64,000 nt of DNA from OLB16 sp964422415 (GTDB lineage Bacteria; Hinthialibacterota; Hinthialibacteria; OLB16): NCBI GenBank assembly GCA_964422415.1, contig CAYRBI010000002.1, positions 55,730 to 119,729 of the forward strand. The letters run 5' to 3'. The position numbers were made by a program, and so were the translations under genes. The notes below the pieces were generated by a model. The model was given only the letters and a program-made list of their open reading frames with translations. It did no database searches and was not told the origin of the DNA. Below are positions 33,986 through 42,067 of the stretch, piece after piece (the first letter of the stretch is position 1; every line of letters starts with the position of its first letter).

Positions 33986-34753
33986 ATGGACTCAGCAATT
34001 ATTCTTGGTTTTCTCATTGCCGGTGGATTCCCCATGATGGCGATCTTGATTGAAGGGAATCCCTTTGGCTTCCTCTCCGCGCACGCCACCATGATCGTGT
34101 TCGGTGGCATTCTTGGAATCACAGTCCTCAGCTTCCCACTGCCCAAAGTCTTCAACATCACTCAGATCCTCAAGAAACTCTTGTTTCCAAATGCTCAGGA
34201 TCCACTCAAGACTGTGGAGCTTTTCATGGAGTATTCCGACCGGGCACGCAAGGAGGGGATCCTGGTCCTGGAGAAGATCATTCCCGAAATCGATGATGCC
34301 TTCATGCGCAAAGCCATGCGTCTGGCGGTGGATGGAATCGATCCTCATGTGATCAAGGAGACTCTCTCCACCGAGATTGCCTTTATTGAGGAGCGCCACG
34401 GACGTTGCACCTATATCTTCGAGAATATGGCCACGAATGGCCCAGCCTTCGCCATGATCGGCACTCTGATTGGAATGGTCGCCATGTTGCAAGATCTGGA
34501 GGACCCCAAGTCAGTCGGTCCCAGTATGGCGGTGGCTCTTTTAGCGACCCTGTATGGAGCCTTTGCTGGATACGTTTTTGGTTTCCCCATCGTCAACCGA
34601 CTCAAAGAACGTCACGCCGAGGAGATCCTGAACAAGGAGTTGGTCATAGAGGGGATCATGGCGATCCAAGAAGGTGATAATCCCCGCATCGTGCAGGTGC
34701 GCTTGATGGCCTTCCTCCCAGCGAGTGTTCAGCTGGCCAATGAGCAGGAATAA
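33986..34753 (+). CDS. motA: Flagellar motor stator protein MotA
   Basis: Inner-membrane stator subunit that couples ion flow to flagellar rotation with MotB. The 255 residues show four helices: two N-terminal (AIILGFLIAGGFPMMAILIE; TMIVFGGILGITVLSFPL), a cytoplasmic domain, then FAMIGTLIGMVAMLQDLED and VALLATLYGAFAGYVFG, the MotA/ExbB signature. The pattern is closer to PomA/short MotA than to the 295-residue E. coli protein. GGAAG lies 7 nt upstream of the ATG. No other flagellar gene is in the window. Confidence 0.95.
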   Translation: MDSAIILGFLIAGGFPMMAILIEGNPFGFLSAHATMIVFGGILGITVLSFPLPKVFNITQILKKLLFPNAQDPLKTVELFMEYSDRARKEGILVLEKIIPEIDDAFMRKAMRLAVDGIDPHVIKETLSTEIAFIEERHGRCTYIFENMATNGPAFAMIGTLIGMVAMLQDLEDPKSVGPSMAVALLATLYGAFAGYVFGFPIVNRLKERHAEEILNKELVIEGIMAIQEGDNPRIVQVRLMAFLPASVQLANEQE

Positions 34754-34770
34754 ACCGAGGGGAAGAGCAT

Positions 34771-34826
34771 CCCGTTCGGAGTTCACGCTTCAGCGCGTGG
34801 ACAACCTAAAGGTTGAACTCCCAACG
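34771..34826. repeat. Family A repeat inside the motA-motB operon
   Basis: One unit, CCCGTTCGGAGTTCACGCTT then CAGCGCGTGGACAACC and AAAGGTTGAACTCC. It fills most of the 109-nt gap between motA and motB and would be in the transcript. Confidence 0.88.
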
Positions 34827-34862
34827 AGAACCTCCATATAAGGGGAAGACAAGGAGTCAAGG

Positions 34863-35690
34863 ATGTCCCGGAAGAAGGGTGGCGGACATGGTGGCGGTGG
34901 GGGTGGGCATGCTCCCCTCTGGATGGTGTCTTGGGCCGACATGGCGACCCTCCTGATGTGTTTCTTTGTGCTCATGGTCTCCTTCGCCAATTTCGATGAG
35001 GGCAAGGCGCAGGAATCCATGAAAGGGATTCAAGTGGCGCTTAACCGTCCTTGGCCAATGGCCTCCAACAATTACGTCCCCCCAATTGAAAGGGCTTATC
35101 AAGAAAAGAAAAAACACGGTAAAGAAACCGACCTGGATAAGACCCGTCAGAAGGTGGACGCCATGCTCTTGAAGTCTGGACTGAGCCAGGCCATCAGTGT
35201 GGAGATGGGACGGGAAGGGCTCAGCTTGGTGGCCCTTTCGCCGGTCTTCTTCGATTCTGGCAGCGCGGAAATCCGTCCCGATGCCTATGCCACATTGGGG
35301 ACAGTGGGCGAGTTCCTTAAAGAGTACCAAAACGAGGTCCGCATCGAGGGGCATACCACCACGGTCGCGCCTCCGCCGGGTTCGGCCTTCCCAACCAACT
35401 GGGAATTATCCGGTGCCCGTGCGAATGTGATCTTAAGGTACTTCCTCGACAAACATGGCATCGATGCCAAGCGTATGAGCTATGCCGCCTATGGCTCCGA
35501 GCGTCCACGGGTTCCCAATGACTCGCCTATCGGACAACGGTTTAACGATCGTATCGAAATCAAGCTCCTTACCACGGAGGAGGGCGAGGATGTGGGCGGG
35601 TATCTGAGAACCCGGCATGAACAGATCCCCGACAACACGGAGGTGGTCCCGGTTCAGCCACGGGACAATGGGACAAGCCCGAGACCGTGA
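34863..35690 (+). CDS. motB: Flagellar motor stator protein MotB
   Basis: Single-helix stator subunit anchored to peptidoglycan. After a Gly/His-rich cytoplasmic start (GGGHGGGGGGH), the helix WMVSWADMATLLMCFFVLMV carries the ion-carrying Asp26. The OmpA-like domain follows from about residue 120 (FFDSGSAEIRPDAYATLG, NWELSGARANVILRYF, YGSERPRVPNDSP, NDRIEI). The usual peptidoglycan-binding GHTD is replaced here by EGHTTT, and the insert APPPGSAFPT follows. AAGGAG precedes the ATG. The stop is 1 nt before the second assembly gap. Confidence 0.94.
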   Translation: MSRKKGGGHGGGGGGHAPLWMVSWADMATLLMCFFVLMVSFANFDEGKAQESMKGIQVALNRPWPMASNNYVPPIERAYQEKKKHGKETDLDKTRQKVDAMLLKSGLSQAISVEMGREGLSLVALSPVFFDSGSAEIRPDAYATLGTVGEFLKEYQNEVRIEGHTTTVAPPPGSAFPTNWELSGARANVILRYFLDKHGIDAKRMSYAAYGSERPRVPNDSPIGQRFNDRIEIKLLTTEEGEDVGGYLRTRHEQIPDNTEVVPVQPRDNGTSPRP

Positions 35691-35691
35691 G

Positions 35692-35791
35692 NNNNNNNNN
35701 NNNNNNNNNNNNNNNNNNNNNNNNNNNNNNNNNNNNNNNNNNNNNNNNNNNNNNNNNNNNNNNNNNNNNNNNNNNNNNNNNNNNNNNNNNN
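35692..35791. other. Assembly gap (100 N)
   Basis: Exactly 100 N, the usual unknown-size placeholder. It begins one base after the motB stop and hides the 3' end of the minus-strand methyltransferase gene. Confidence 0.97.
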
Positions 35792-36897
35792 CCCCGCTCG
35801 GGGATGACAGGCTTATACCCAATCAATCCCAGCTGCCGTTTGATATGGATGAAGACCGGATCTCCCTCGGTGGGTTGCCAGAAGGGAATCGCAAGGCATA
35901 CACGTCCACCTGGTTTCAGCACGATGCGGATCTCGGCGAAGGCGGTGACATACAACCGCTCCAGAGACTTCGATAACTCGACCGCCGCTTTCCGGGATAG
36001 TCCCCCCCGGATCGGAGGTCCCAGATCACCCTCTCCCACCACTGCATCAAAAAAAAGCGGTTCCACATGGGAGGACAACATCCGTGCATCGATCTTTTTC
36101 AGGGGGACATTGGCCTCGCTTGGATTCTTGCGCGCGGAGGCATACCACAGCAGGTTCTCACGCGATTGTTGAAGAGCCTCCTCGCGGAAATCACTGCCCA
36201 TCACCTCGAATCCCAACAAAAGGCCCTCGATGAGGATCACCCCCGAACCACAGAAAGGATCAAGCAATCGTTGTGTCTGCCGGGTTCGAGCCAGATTAAC
36301 CATCTGACGTGCGAGTTTGGGTGGTAACAGCCCACGACGGCGGGGACGGTTAGGCTTGCCCAGGTCCCGCTCGCTGTAGTCCGTGGGAGAGAACACCCAG
36401 ACCGTCCGGCCGATCTGGATTTGTCCCGCCATATCACGCCACAAGCACACCTCCGATTCACGCTCGTGGAGACGCTGCTCGTAAACCTTGGTGGGGACCA
36501 GCTCGGTATCCCCAGGTGCGGGACGTTCCTCGCGGCCATGGGTCTCGGGCGTTTGTTGGATGAAATCGCGGATGATCTCCCGCAGCTTCTCACGTTGACG
36601 CTGAAGCCCCTCGGAAAGACAAGACACCGCCCAAGGCCCATCCGGAAAGATGAAGGGCGACTGCCAGAACTCATCAGCCACCTTGTCTGACCAAGTTCCG
36701 GCTGGGCGGAGAGCTCGGATCGCTCCCCCCAATTGCTCGCAAAACGGGCGGATGGCCTGGACTGATTCATCCAGGGTCACTCCCGCCAGGTGGTCTCCCA
36801 CTCGCTCAGTATTGGCCCCCGCAAGGGAAGCCACTTGCCGGAGCTCCTCCCAACAGAGCTCCGTCTCCCGTCCCAATTGAAAAATGAATTCGCTCAC
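35792..36897 (-). CDS. Trm11/TrmG10-like RNA methyltransferase, 3' end lost in the gap
   Basis: About 368 residues are visible. The first 170 begin SEFIFQLGRETELCWEEL, as in THUMP-type tRNA guanine-N2 methyltransferases. The SAM-binding motif I is LLDPFCGSGVILIEGLLLG, followed by VMGSDF and the motif IV-like DAVVGEGDLGPPIRG. TDYSERDLGKPNRPRRRGLL and PPKLARQMVNLAR are also typical of the Trm11-like group. The C-terminus runs into the gap (last seen GYKPVIPERG). I choose the GTG at 36897; a TTG twelve codons upstream is possible. RNA target not determined. Confidence 0.78.
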
Positions 36898-36948
36898 GGG
36901 ATCAACGTTAGCCGAAAAAGCACGCGATCCCAAGGGTCTTCTCTCACC

Positions 36949-37093
36949 GGTCGGAGTTCACGCTTCAGCGCGTGGATGTGTCCCGCATGTTGTTCACGCT
37001 TTAGCGTGTATAGACACCTCTAGGTACAACTGAATACAAGGCAAACATGCTGAAGCATGAACAACAAACGGGACAACCTAAAGGTTGAACTCC
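36949..37093. repeat. Cluster of family A repeats after the GH172-like gene
   Basis: Contains GGAGTTCACGCTTCAGCGCG (36953-36972), a GCATGTTGTTCACGCTTTAG copy (36985-37004), an inverted CATGCTGAAGCATG with AACAACAAACG (about 37047-37070), and CAACCTAAAGGTTG plus AACTCC to 37093. Base 37093 is also the last base of the GH172-like stop codon. Confidence 0.85.
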
Positions 37094-39060
37094 TATTTGC
37101 GCGAATACACCAGGTATTTGAACTCATTCCATTCGGGATCCTCTTCTGCTCCCACCCGCTCGATACGGATCCGGATCAGCTCCTTCCCCTTTGTGTAGGA
37201 GGTGGGGATCTCGAAATCGGTGTCGAGCCACTGCTTGATGGGATTCCGGTCAGCGATGTACCAGTCTCTCTCCGTGACCGGTTTCTCATCGACATACACC
37301 TTGGCTCGTTGTCTGCCCTTGGATTGATCGCATCGTAGACGGAGACGTACCCCTTGGTTGGCTGGATCGATCCGGACACGGAAATCACTCGCTCCTGTGA
37401 AGGCCCGTCCCGCTTTTTCTTTCACAAGTGTCTCGTCCTCGTCACCCTCATAGAAGGATTCGAGGGGACCGGTCCAGGTCTGGCCGGAGACATGGTAGTC
37501 ATGACCGGTCTCCGAACGCAAATCGCCCACATCCACTGCATCCGTAAGGTGTAGCGCGGGCTGATCCAGCCCATAATAGAAGACCACCCCAGAGTGATCC
37601 ATCGGGGCATCATTCCTTCCGCCCGCCTCGATCCCGAAGCGGAGTCCATTCTCAAAGGGATACCAGTCTCCCATCAAAACCCGGGTCATGGAGAAGGCAT
37701 ACAAGGGTGGTGCACTTCCATCATAGCCGGAGGCGGGATTCGCCTGGGGCGGAGTGGGGAATCCCCAACCATAGCAGGACCAACTCTCGGAGCCATCGCT
37801 CTCGATCTGGGGAGTCTTTTCACCATCGATATAGACACGCACATCTCCCTCGCAAGACACCGTCTTGTTATCGATGGGATATCCCGAAACCAGTCCCGCC
37901 ACTATTTTTCCCCGGCCAGGAAGTGTGGCGATGATGCTGTCCTTCCCCGGTGTGACAGGGGTTTGAGGGTAATAGGCCGAGGTCCGGAAATACCCGGCGG
38001 CCCCTTCTGGATAGGAGAATCGCCCTGGTCCGGTGGTCTGGATCGTGGCGGAGATGTTGACGCTGGCCTGTCCCTTGTTGAGGATCTCAATCCGCCCCGA
38101 TTTCCAGAAAGGCATCGGGAAGAAAGAGTACATCCGTCCCGAGGTCTCCATCCCATGAGTCAGGAAGCGCATGTCATGCAATCCAAACTCATTGCCGAAG
38201 AAGGCGCCCAGGGGACACTCGACATCGGGTTGTTCATGCCCATCCCAGGTGGCACGGATCCACACATCCTTTAAAGCTGCCACGCTGAAGGGCTCCACCT
38301 TCATTTCGATCCCAGTCAGAGTCCATCTCCCGGAACGCTCGAACAGGACTGCGGAGGAAGCTGGTCCTACGCTTACTGAGGCACTCTCCTCCGCCGAGTC
38401 TTTAAAGGGAAGTGGATTCTTCCCGCACTGTTTCCAGAGGTTGAGGAGGCCGTCGTAGTTCTCCTGGCCCGTGAAGGTCTTCACCCCCTCAGAGGTGGGA
38501 TAGGTGTGATAAATGATATGTCCCCAGCCACCCTCCTGCTTGGCTTTTTCGAAGCCCTTAAGTTGAACCGAGGAGGTGACCTTGCAGGACTTGGCGAAGG
38601 GCATCGGCACAAAGCTGCGGATCACCCAGATCGGCCCCCGCCCGTTGTCATCCGGTCCCTGGTAGATGGCGGACAAGGGCTCCAGGAAAGGAGCTTTCTT
38701 CCCGAATTCCGATTGACGGATTTCGAAGCGTGGTTTGGGTTCGCCATCGAAATAGAAGCGGAAGATCGGCTCCGGGCTGGTGGGATAACGGTGTTGCACG
38801 AAGTTGTAGATGCAGCCCGGTCCCTCCACATCGAAGATCACCCACTCCCCGCCCTTTTGGTACAGCCACCAATCCCAATCGGCATTACCACCCGCCTTGT
38901 CGATGCTCCCCTCGTAATGGACTGTGACTCCTGGTTGGAGAAACGGCAACCGCTCGAGATGGGTCAGGTTATCCACTCCTACCGGCTCCATCCCAAGACA
39001 GGCCGGGACCAAAAGACCCGAGACAAGAACTGTTGAAAAGATGTGTTGGCATATTGTCAT
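37093..39060 (-). CDS. Secreted DUF2961/GH172-like glycosidase
   Basis: A 655-residue protein with a signal peptide (IFSTVLVSGLLVPACLG). The N-terminal half follows the DUF2961 pattern: FDVEGPGCIYNFVQHRYP, IFRFYFDGEPKPRFEI and LGAFFGNEFGLHDM, and MPFWKSGRIEILNKG. DUF2961 corresponds to GH172, where difructose-dianhydride and alpha-D-fructofuranosidase/arabinofuranosidase activities are known. The C-terminal 200 residues are a second beta-rich module (SFYEGDEDETLVKEKAGRAF). Substrate not determinable here. The stop codon abuts the family A repeat cluster. Confidence 0.83.
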   Translation of the reverse strand: MTICQHIFSTVLVSGLLVPACLGMEPVGVDNLTHLERLPFLQPGVTVHYEGSIDKAGGNADWDWWLYQKGGEWVIFDVEGPGCIYNFVQHRYPTSPEPIFRFYFDGEPKPRFEIRQSEFGKKAPFLEPLSAIYQGPDDNGRGPIWVIRSFVPMPFAKSCKVTSSVQLKGFEKAKQEGGWGHIIYHTYPTSEGVKTFTGQENYDGLLNLWKQCGKNPLPFKDSAEESASVSVGPASSAVLFERSGRWTLTGIEMKVEPFSVAALKDVWIRATWDGHEQPDVECPLGAFFGNEFGLHDMRFLTHGMETSGRMYSFFPMPFWKSGRIEILNKGQASVNISATIQTTGPGRFSYPEGAAGYFRTSAYYPQTPVTPGKDSIIATLPGRGKIVAGLVSGYPIDNKTVSCEGDVRVYIDGEKTPQIESDGSESWSCYGWGFPTPPQANPASGYDGSAPPLYAFSMTRVLMGDWYPFENGLRFGIEAGGRNDAPMDHSGVVFYYGLDQPALHLTDAVDVGDLRSETGHDYHVSGQTWTGPLESFYEGDEDETLVKEKAGRAFTGASDFRVRIDPANQGVRLRLRCDQSKGRQRAKVYVDEKPVTERDWYIADRNPIKQWLDTDFEIPTSYTKGKELIRIRIERVGAEEDPEWNEFKYLVYSRK

Positions 39061-39253
39061 GGTAAGCTAGGTTAACTCGGGTAAAGGCGGTTTGTCACCC
39101 ACCTTCCAGTATGGATGTCCTCACGGAGTAGCCCATGTCGATTCACGACACCCACAAAGGATTCACGCGCCAGCGGTTGTGGATTTATCATGCCCATGAT
39201 CACAGGCAACCTCCTTGGAAGGGTTATGGCGGTCGAGTACAGTTCCTCTCGTG

Positions 39254-40261
39254 ATGCCTAACGATCAACCCCGAGAACAGCTCAAAACAGCTTTGGATCT
39301 AGCCCGCGCTGGAGACTACGCGGGAGCACGGCGCGAACTGGAGGAACTCCTGCGAGCGGTCCCGGATTTCGCCGATGGCCATTACTACAATGGCCTGACC
39401 TGCCGGCGTTTGGGCGATCACGCTATGGCGCGGGCGGCCTTCGAGCGCTGCCTGGAAATCGATCCCTTTTACCACGATGCCCGGGAGCAGCTGCGGGGTC
39501 TTGTTTCCACTGATAATATCGAGGCAGGGGAGGATTCTGGTCCTGCCCAGATGAGCGAGGCTCCCATACCACCTCCACCCACTACGCCTGCTCCGCCGCC
39601 ACCACCGCCTGTTCTGCCCGTGATTCCTCCCGTGGAGGAAATAACCAGGCCAGAGAAATGGGTTCCCGTGCTCGTCAAACCGGCGGGTTTCTGGATACGT
39701 GGATTAGCCTTGCTGGTGGATGTCATCCTCACCAGCTTAGCCATCGCCCCATTCCTGGATCTCCTTTTGGTGCCGTTTTATCCATATTTTGAGGGATTCG
39801 CCGGCCTGAGCCGGGAGGAGTTTACAGAGAAAATTTTGGAACAAACCTTGTCCGGCGACACAAGTATGTTGTTGATGCTGTCTCTCTTCGCCTTGATTCA
39901 ACTGACCATGAAAATGACCTTTAACACCATCGTGTTCGGTTACTTTCATTATGTGAGTGGGCAGACGCCAGGAAAACGGTTGCTGGGAGTGCGCGTGGTG
40001 GATAACGCCTCGCTAGACTATCTCACGATCGGCCAATCCATCTGGCGGTATGCGGCCTCGACCTTGAATCCCTGTACCTGCATGGTGGGTTATATCATGG
40101 CGGGTCTCAATCCCGAGAAACGTGCGCTCCATGATTTCCTGGCCTCAACGCGCGTGGTTTATTCGGAAAGGGTCCCGATGGAAACCGCCGAGAAAGCCTC
40201 CACTGTGGCGTTAATCCTCTTGGCCGCTTTTGGTGGCTTCTTCAGCCTGACGATGGGCTAG
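39254..40261 (+). CDS. TPR-RDD domain membrane protein
   Basis: A 335-residue protein. Residues about 1-85 form two or three tetratricopeptide repeats (ALDLARAGDYAGARRELEEL, ARAAFERCLEIDPFYHDA). A Pro-rich linker (PIPPPPTTPAPPPPPP) leads to an RDD membrane domain with PAGFWIRGLALLVDVIL, GQTPGKRLLGVRVVDN and LHDFLASTRVV. RDD domains have been linked to ion transport and membrane complexes but this architecture has no known role. The ATG at 39254 is chosen; a TTG at 39215 is less likely, and no clear Shine-Dalgarno supports either. It converges on the next gene with 4 nt between stops. Confidence 0.78.
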   Translation: MPNDQPREQLKTALDLARAGDYAGARRELEELLRAVPDFADGHYYNGLTCRRLGDHAMARAAFERCLEIDPFYHDAREQLRGLVSTDNIEAGEDSGPAQMSEAPIPPPPTTPAPPPPPPVLPVIPPVEEITRPEKWVPVLVKPAGFWIRGLALLVDVILTSLAIAPFLDLLLVPFYPYFEGFAGLSREEFTEKILEQTLSGDTSMLLMLSLFALIQLTMKMTFNTIVFGYFHYVSGQTPGKRLLGVRVVDNASLDYLTIGQSIWRYAASTLNPCTCMVGYIMAGLNPEKRALHDFLASTRVVYSERVPMETAEKASTVALILLAAFGGFFSLTMG

Positions 40262-40265
40262 ATCC

Positions 40266-40733
40266 TCAGGTCTCCATCCGCTCAAGGAGACGGTAGTAAC
40301 GTCTCACGGTTCCCCGGTTGAGCCCGAGTTCACGCGCGGTTTCGCGGATGGAGTCACCCCGGCGGTAGTGGTTGGTGAGAGCCTCTACCATCTGCTGGGG
40401 AAGACGGCTCTTGAAACTGACTCCGCACCGCCGTGATGAAAAGGTCCGGCCACAGGTCTTGCAGCGGAGGATATCTCCCCGGCTGCCATCATAATGTTGA
40501 TGAAGAACAATCTTGCAGCCCCCCAAGGAATGGTACTGGCAACAATCCTCGAAAGGTTCGATGCCATCCGCCAAGGGAGCAAATGGTGATGTCTCCTCCT
40601 CCGCTGGGGATTCTTCCACCACCGGAACACTATGGGTGATCAACCGCCGTGTGTTCCGTCGATAGGAAGAGTAGTCCCCATACGACTCCCCGTCGGGATC
40701 GGGAAAATTGAATGAATACTCAGAAGCAGCCAT
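40266..40733 (-). CDS. Zinc-ribbon/HTH protein resembling IS1-type InsA
   Basis: A 155-residue protein. Residues 1-60 are acidic and low in structure. Then a zinc-ribbon-like cluster (DCCQYHSLGGCKIVLHQHYD, LRCKTCGRTFSSRRCG) is followed by a helix-turn-helix, RRGDSIRETARELGLNRGTV. This order is that of the N-terminal DNA-binding part of IS1/IS1595-type transposases, but no catalytic DDE partner or terminal repeats adjoin it. A domesticated transcription factor is the likeliest reading. GGAGGGA sits directly before the ATG. Confidence 0.68.
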   Translation of the reverse strand: MAASEYSFNFPDPDGESYGDYSSYRRNTRRLITHSVPVVEESPAEEETSPFAPLADGIEPFEDCCQYHSLGGCKIVLHQHYDGSRGDILRCKTCGRTFSSRRCGVSFKSRLPQQMVEALTNHYRRGDSIRETARELGLNRGTVRRYYRLLERMET

Positions 40734-40780
40734 TCCCTCCGGACTCCTTTCTAGTAAACCCTACGCCAAGGCGGTACGTG

Positions 40781-40816
40781 GTCCGGCGGGTGCTTTTTCG
40801 CAGCCACCCGCCGGAC
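40781..40816. promoter_or_regulatory. Perfect 12-bp inverted repeat upstream of the zinc-ribbon/HTH gene
   Basis: GTCCGGCGGGTG (40781-40792) and CACCCGCCGGAC (40805-40816) with a 12-nt loop. It lies 48 bp upstream of the divergent HTH gene and could be an operator or a structural hairpin. The rest of 40734-41065 shows only the kinase ribosome-binding site AAAGGAGG, 8 nt before 41066. Confidence 0.5.
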
Positions 40817-41065
40817 TGTGTTCACGGAATAGCCTCAATCGAAGTCCTCGTTCATTTTTCTAATCAGGATCTTTGCCAACTCATGCTCCTGCCCCCCGCG
40901 CATGACCTAAGAGAAGAGCGGGCAAGAGGTTACGGAGGGTAGGCGGGACAGACCGGAAGGTATGAGTTCAGAAGGGTACGTTTGGAATTGAGCTGCTGGG
41001 TGCCTGAAGAAGGCCAATCTGCTCAGTTTTCAACAGATCCCTTCCCTTGAAAGGAGGGTTTTTCT

Positions 41066-42067
41066 ATGGTCACTCAGACTCACGAGGTGTCCTCCATGAC
41101 CCAACCCTATGATCTGATCACCCTGGGCGAGACCATGATCCGCCATTTCACCCGTGGACTACGGCGCCTGGAGCAATGCGAGGACCTGGGTTTCTCGATT
41201 GCGGGAAGTGAATCCAATGTGGCTGTGGCGGCCTCCCGTCTTGGTCTGAAATGCGGTTGGATCAGCAAACTGGCCGATAATCCCTTGGGCCGGAAGATTG
41301 AACGTGAGATTATGGTCCATGGGGTGGATGTCTCCCGCGTTGTCTGGACTCCGGATGGCCGGGTGGGCAGCTTTTATATCGAGTTCGGAAGTCCACCCAG
41401 ACCAACCCAGGTTCTTTATGACCGCCAGGGGAGCGCGGCCTCATTGTTAACCGCACGGGAGGTGGATTGGGAGTATGTACGTGGAGCCAAGTGGTTCCAC
41501 ACCACGGGGATCACCTGCGCGCTCAGCCAGCAATGTCTCGAAACAGTGCGCGAGGGGATCGGGCAAGCCCATGCGGGCTCCACCCTGGTCTCTCTTGAAC
41601 TCAACTACCGCCAGGCACTCTGGACACCCCAGCAGTGCCGGGAGGTGATCATTTCCCTCTTACCCAACCTCGATCTGTTCATCTCGACCTCGGAGGACAT
41701 CACGCGCGTGCTGGGATTCAACGGATCTGGTTCAGAACAAGCTGAAAGGATTCAACAAGAGTTCGGTCTCTCGCGGATACTTCTCACATGTGGCAGTCAG
41801 GGAGCTGTGTGTCTGGAAAAGACCAACGGCCTTCATGAACTCTCCTTCGAGCGCTTTCCCATCACTGTGGTTGACCGCATCGGTGCGGGAGATGCCTTCA
41901 CGGCGGGATTCTTCACGGGGATGCTGGAGGCGGATATCGATACCGGCCTCCTGTATGGCGCCGCCGCCTGCGCCCTCAAATACTCAATTCCCGGTGATCA
42001 TGCGTTGATCTCCCGGAGGGAAATGCTCGAAGTAGCCGAGGGAAGGACGAAGCCACTCAGTCGTTGA
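41066..42067 (+). CDS. PfkB-family sugar kinase (2-keto-3-deoxygluconate kinase-like)
   Basis: A 333-residue ribokinase-fold enzyme. The start DLITLGETMIRH, the middle GSESNVAVAASRLGLKCGWI and the C-terminal anion-hole/catalytic motif DRIGAGDAFTAGFFTG (Asp276) are diagnostic. LELNYRQALWTPQQC near residue 178 matches KDG kinases, so the likely product is 2-keto-3-deoxy-6-phosphogluconate; other sugar acids are possible. AAAGGAGG lies 8 nt upstream of the ATG at 41066; an internal ATG at 41096 also fits the fold. It overlaps the 3' end of the convergent response-regulator gene by 11 bp. Confidence 0.83.
   Translation: MVTQTHEVSSMTQPYDLITLGETMIRHFTRGLRRLEQCEDLGFSIAGSESNVAVAASRLGLKCGWISKLADNPLGRKIEREIMVHGVDVSRVVWTPDGRVGSFYIEFGSPPRPTQVLYDRQGSAASLLTAREVDWEYVRGAKWFHTTGITCALSQQCLETVREGIGQAHAGSTLVSLELNYRQALWTPQQCREVIISLLPNLDLFISTSEDITRVLGFNGSGSEQAERIQQEFGLSRILLTCGSQGAVCLEKTNGLHELSFERFPITVVDRIGAGDAFTAGFFTGMLEADIDTGLLYGAAACALKYSIPGDHALISRREMLEVAEGRTKPLSR

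Noticed and set aside
35569..35691. Continuation of the methyltransferase through the gap
   Set aside because: The open frame beyond the gap is the antisense of motB and depends on an arbitrary gap length of 100.
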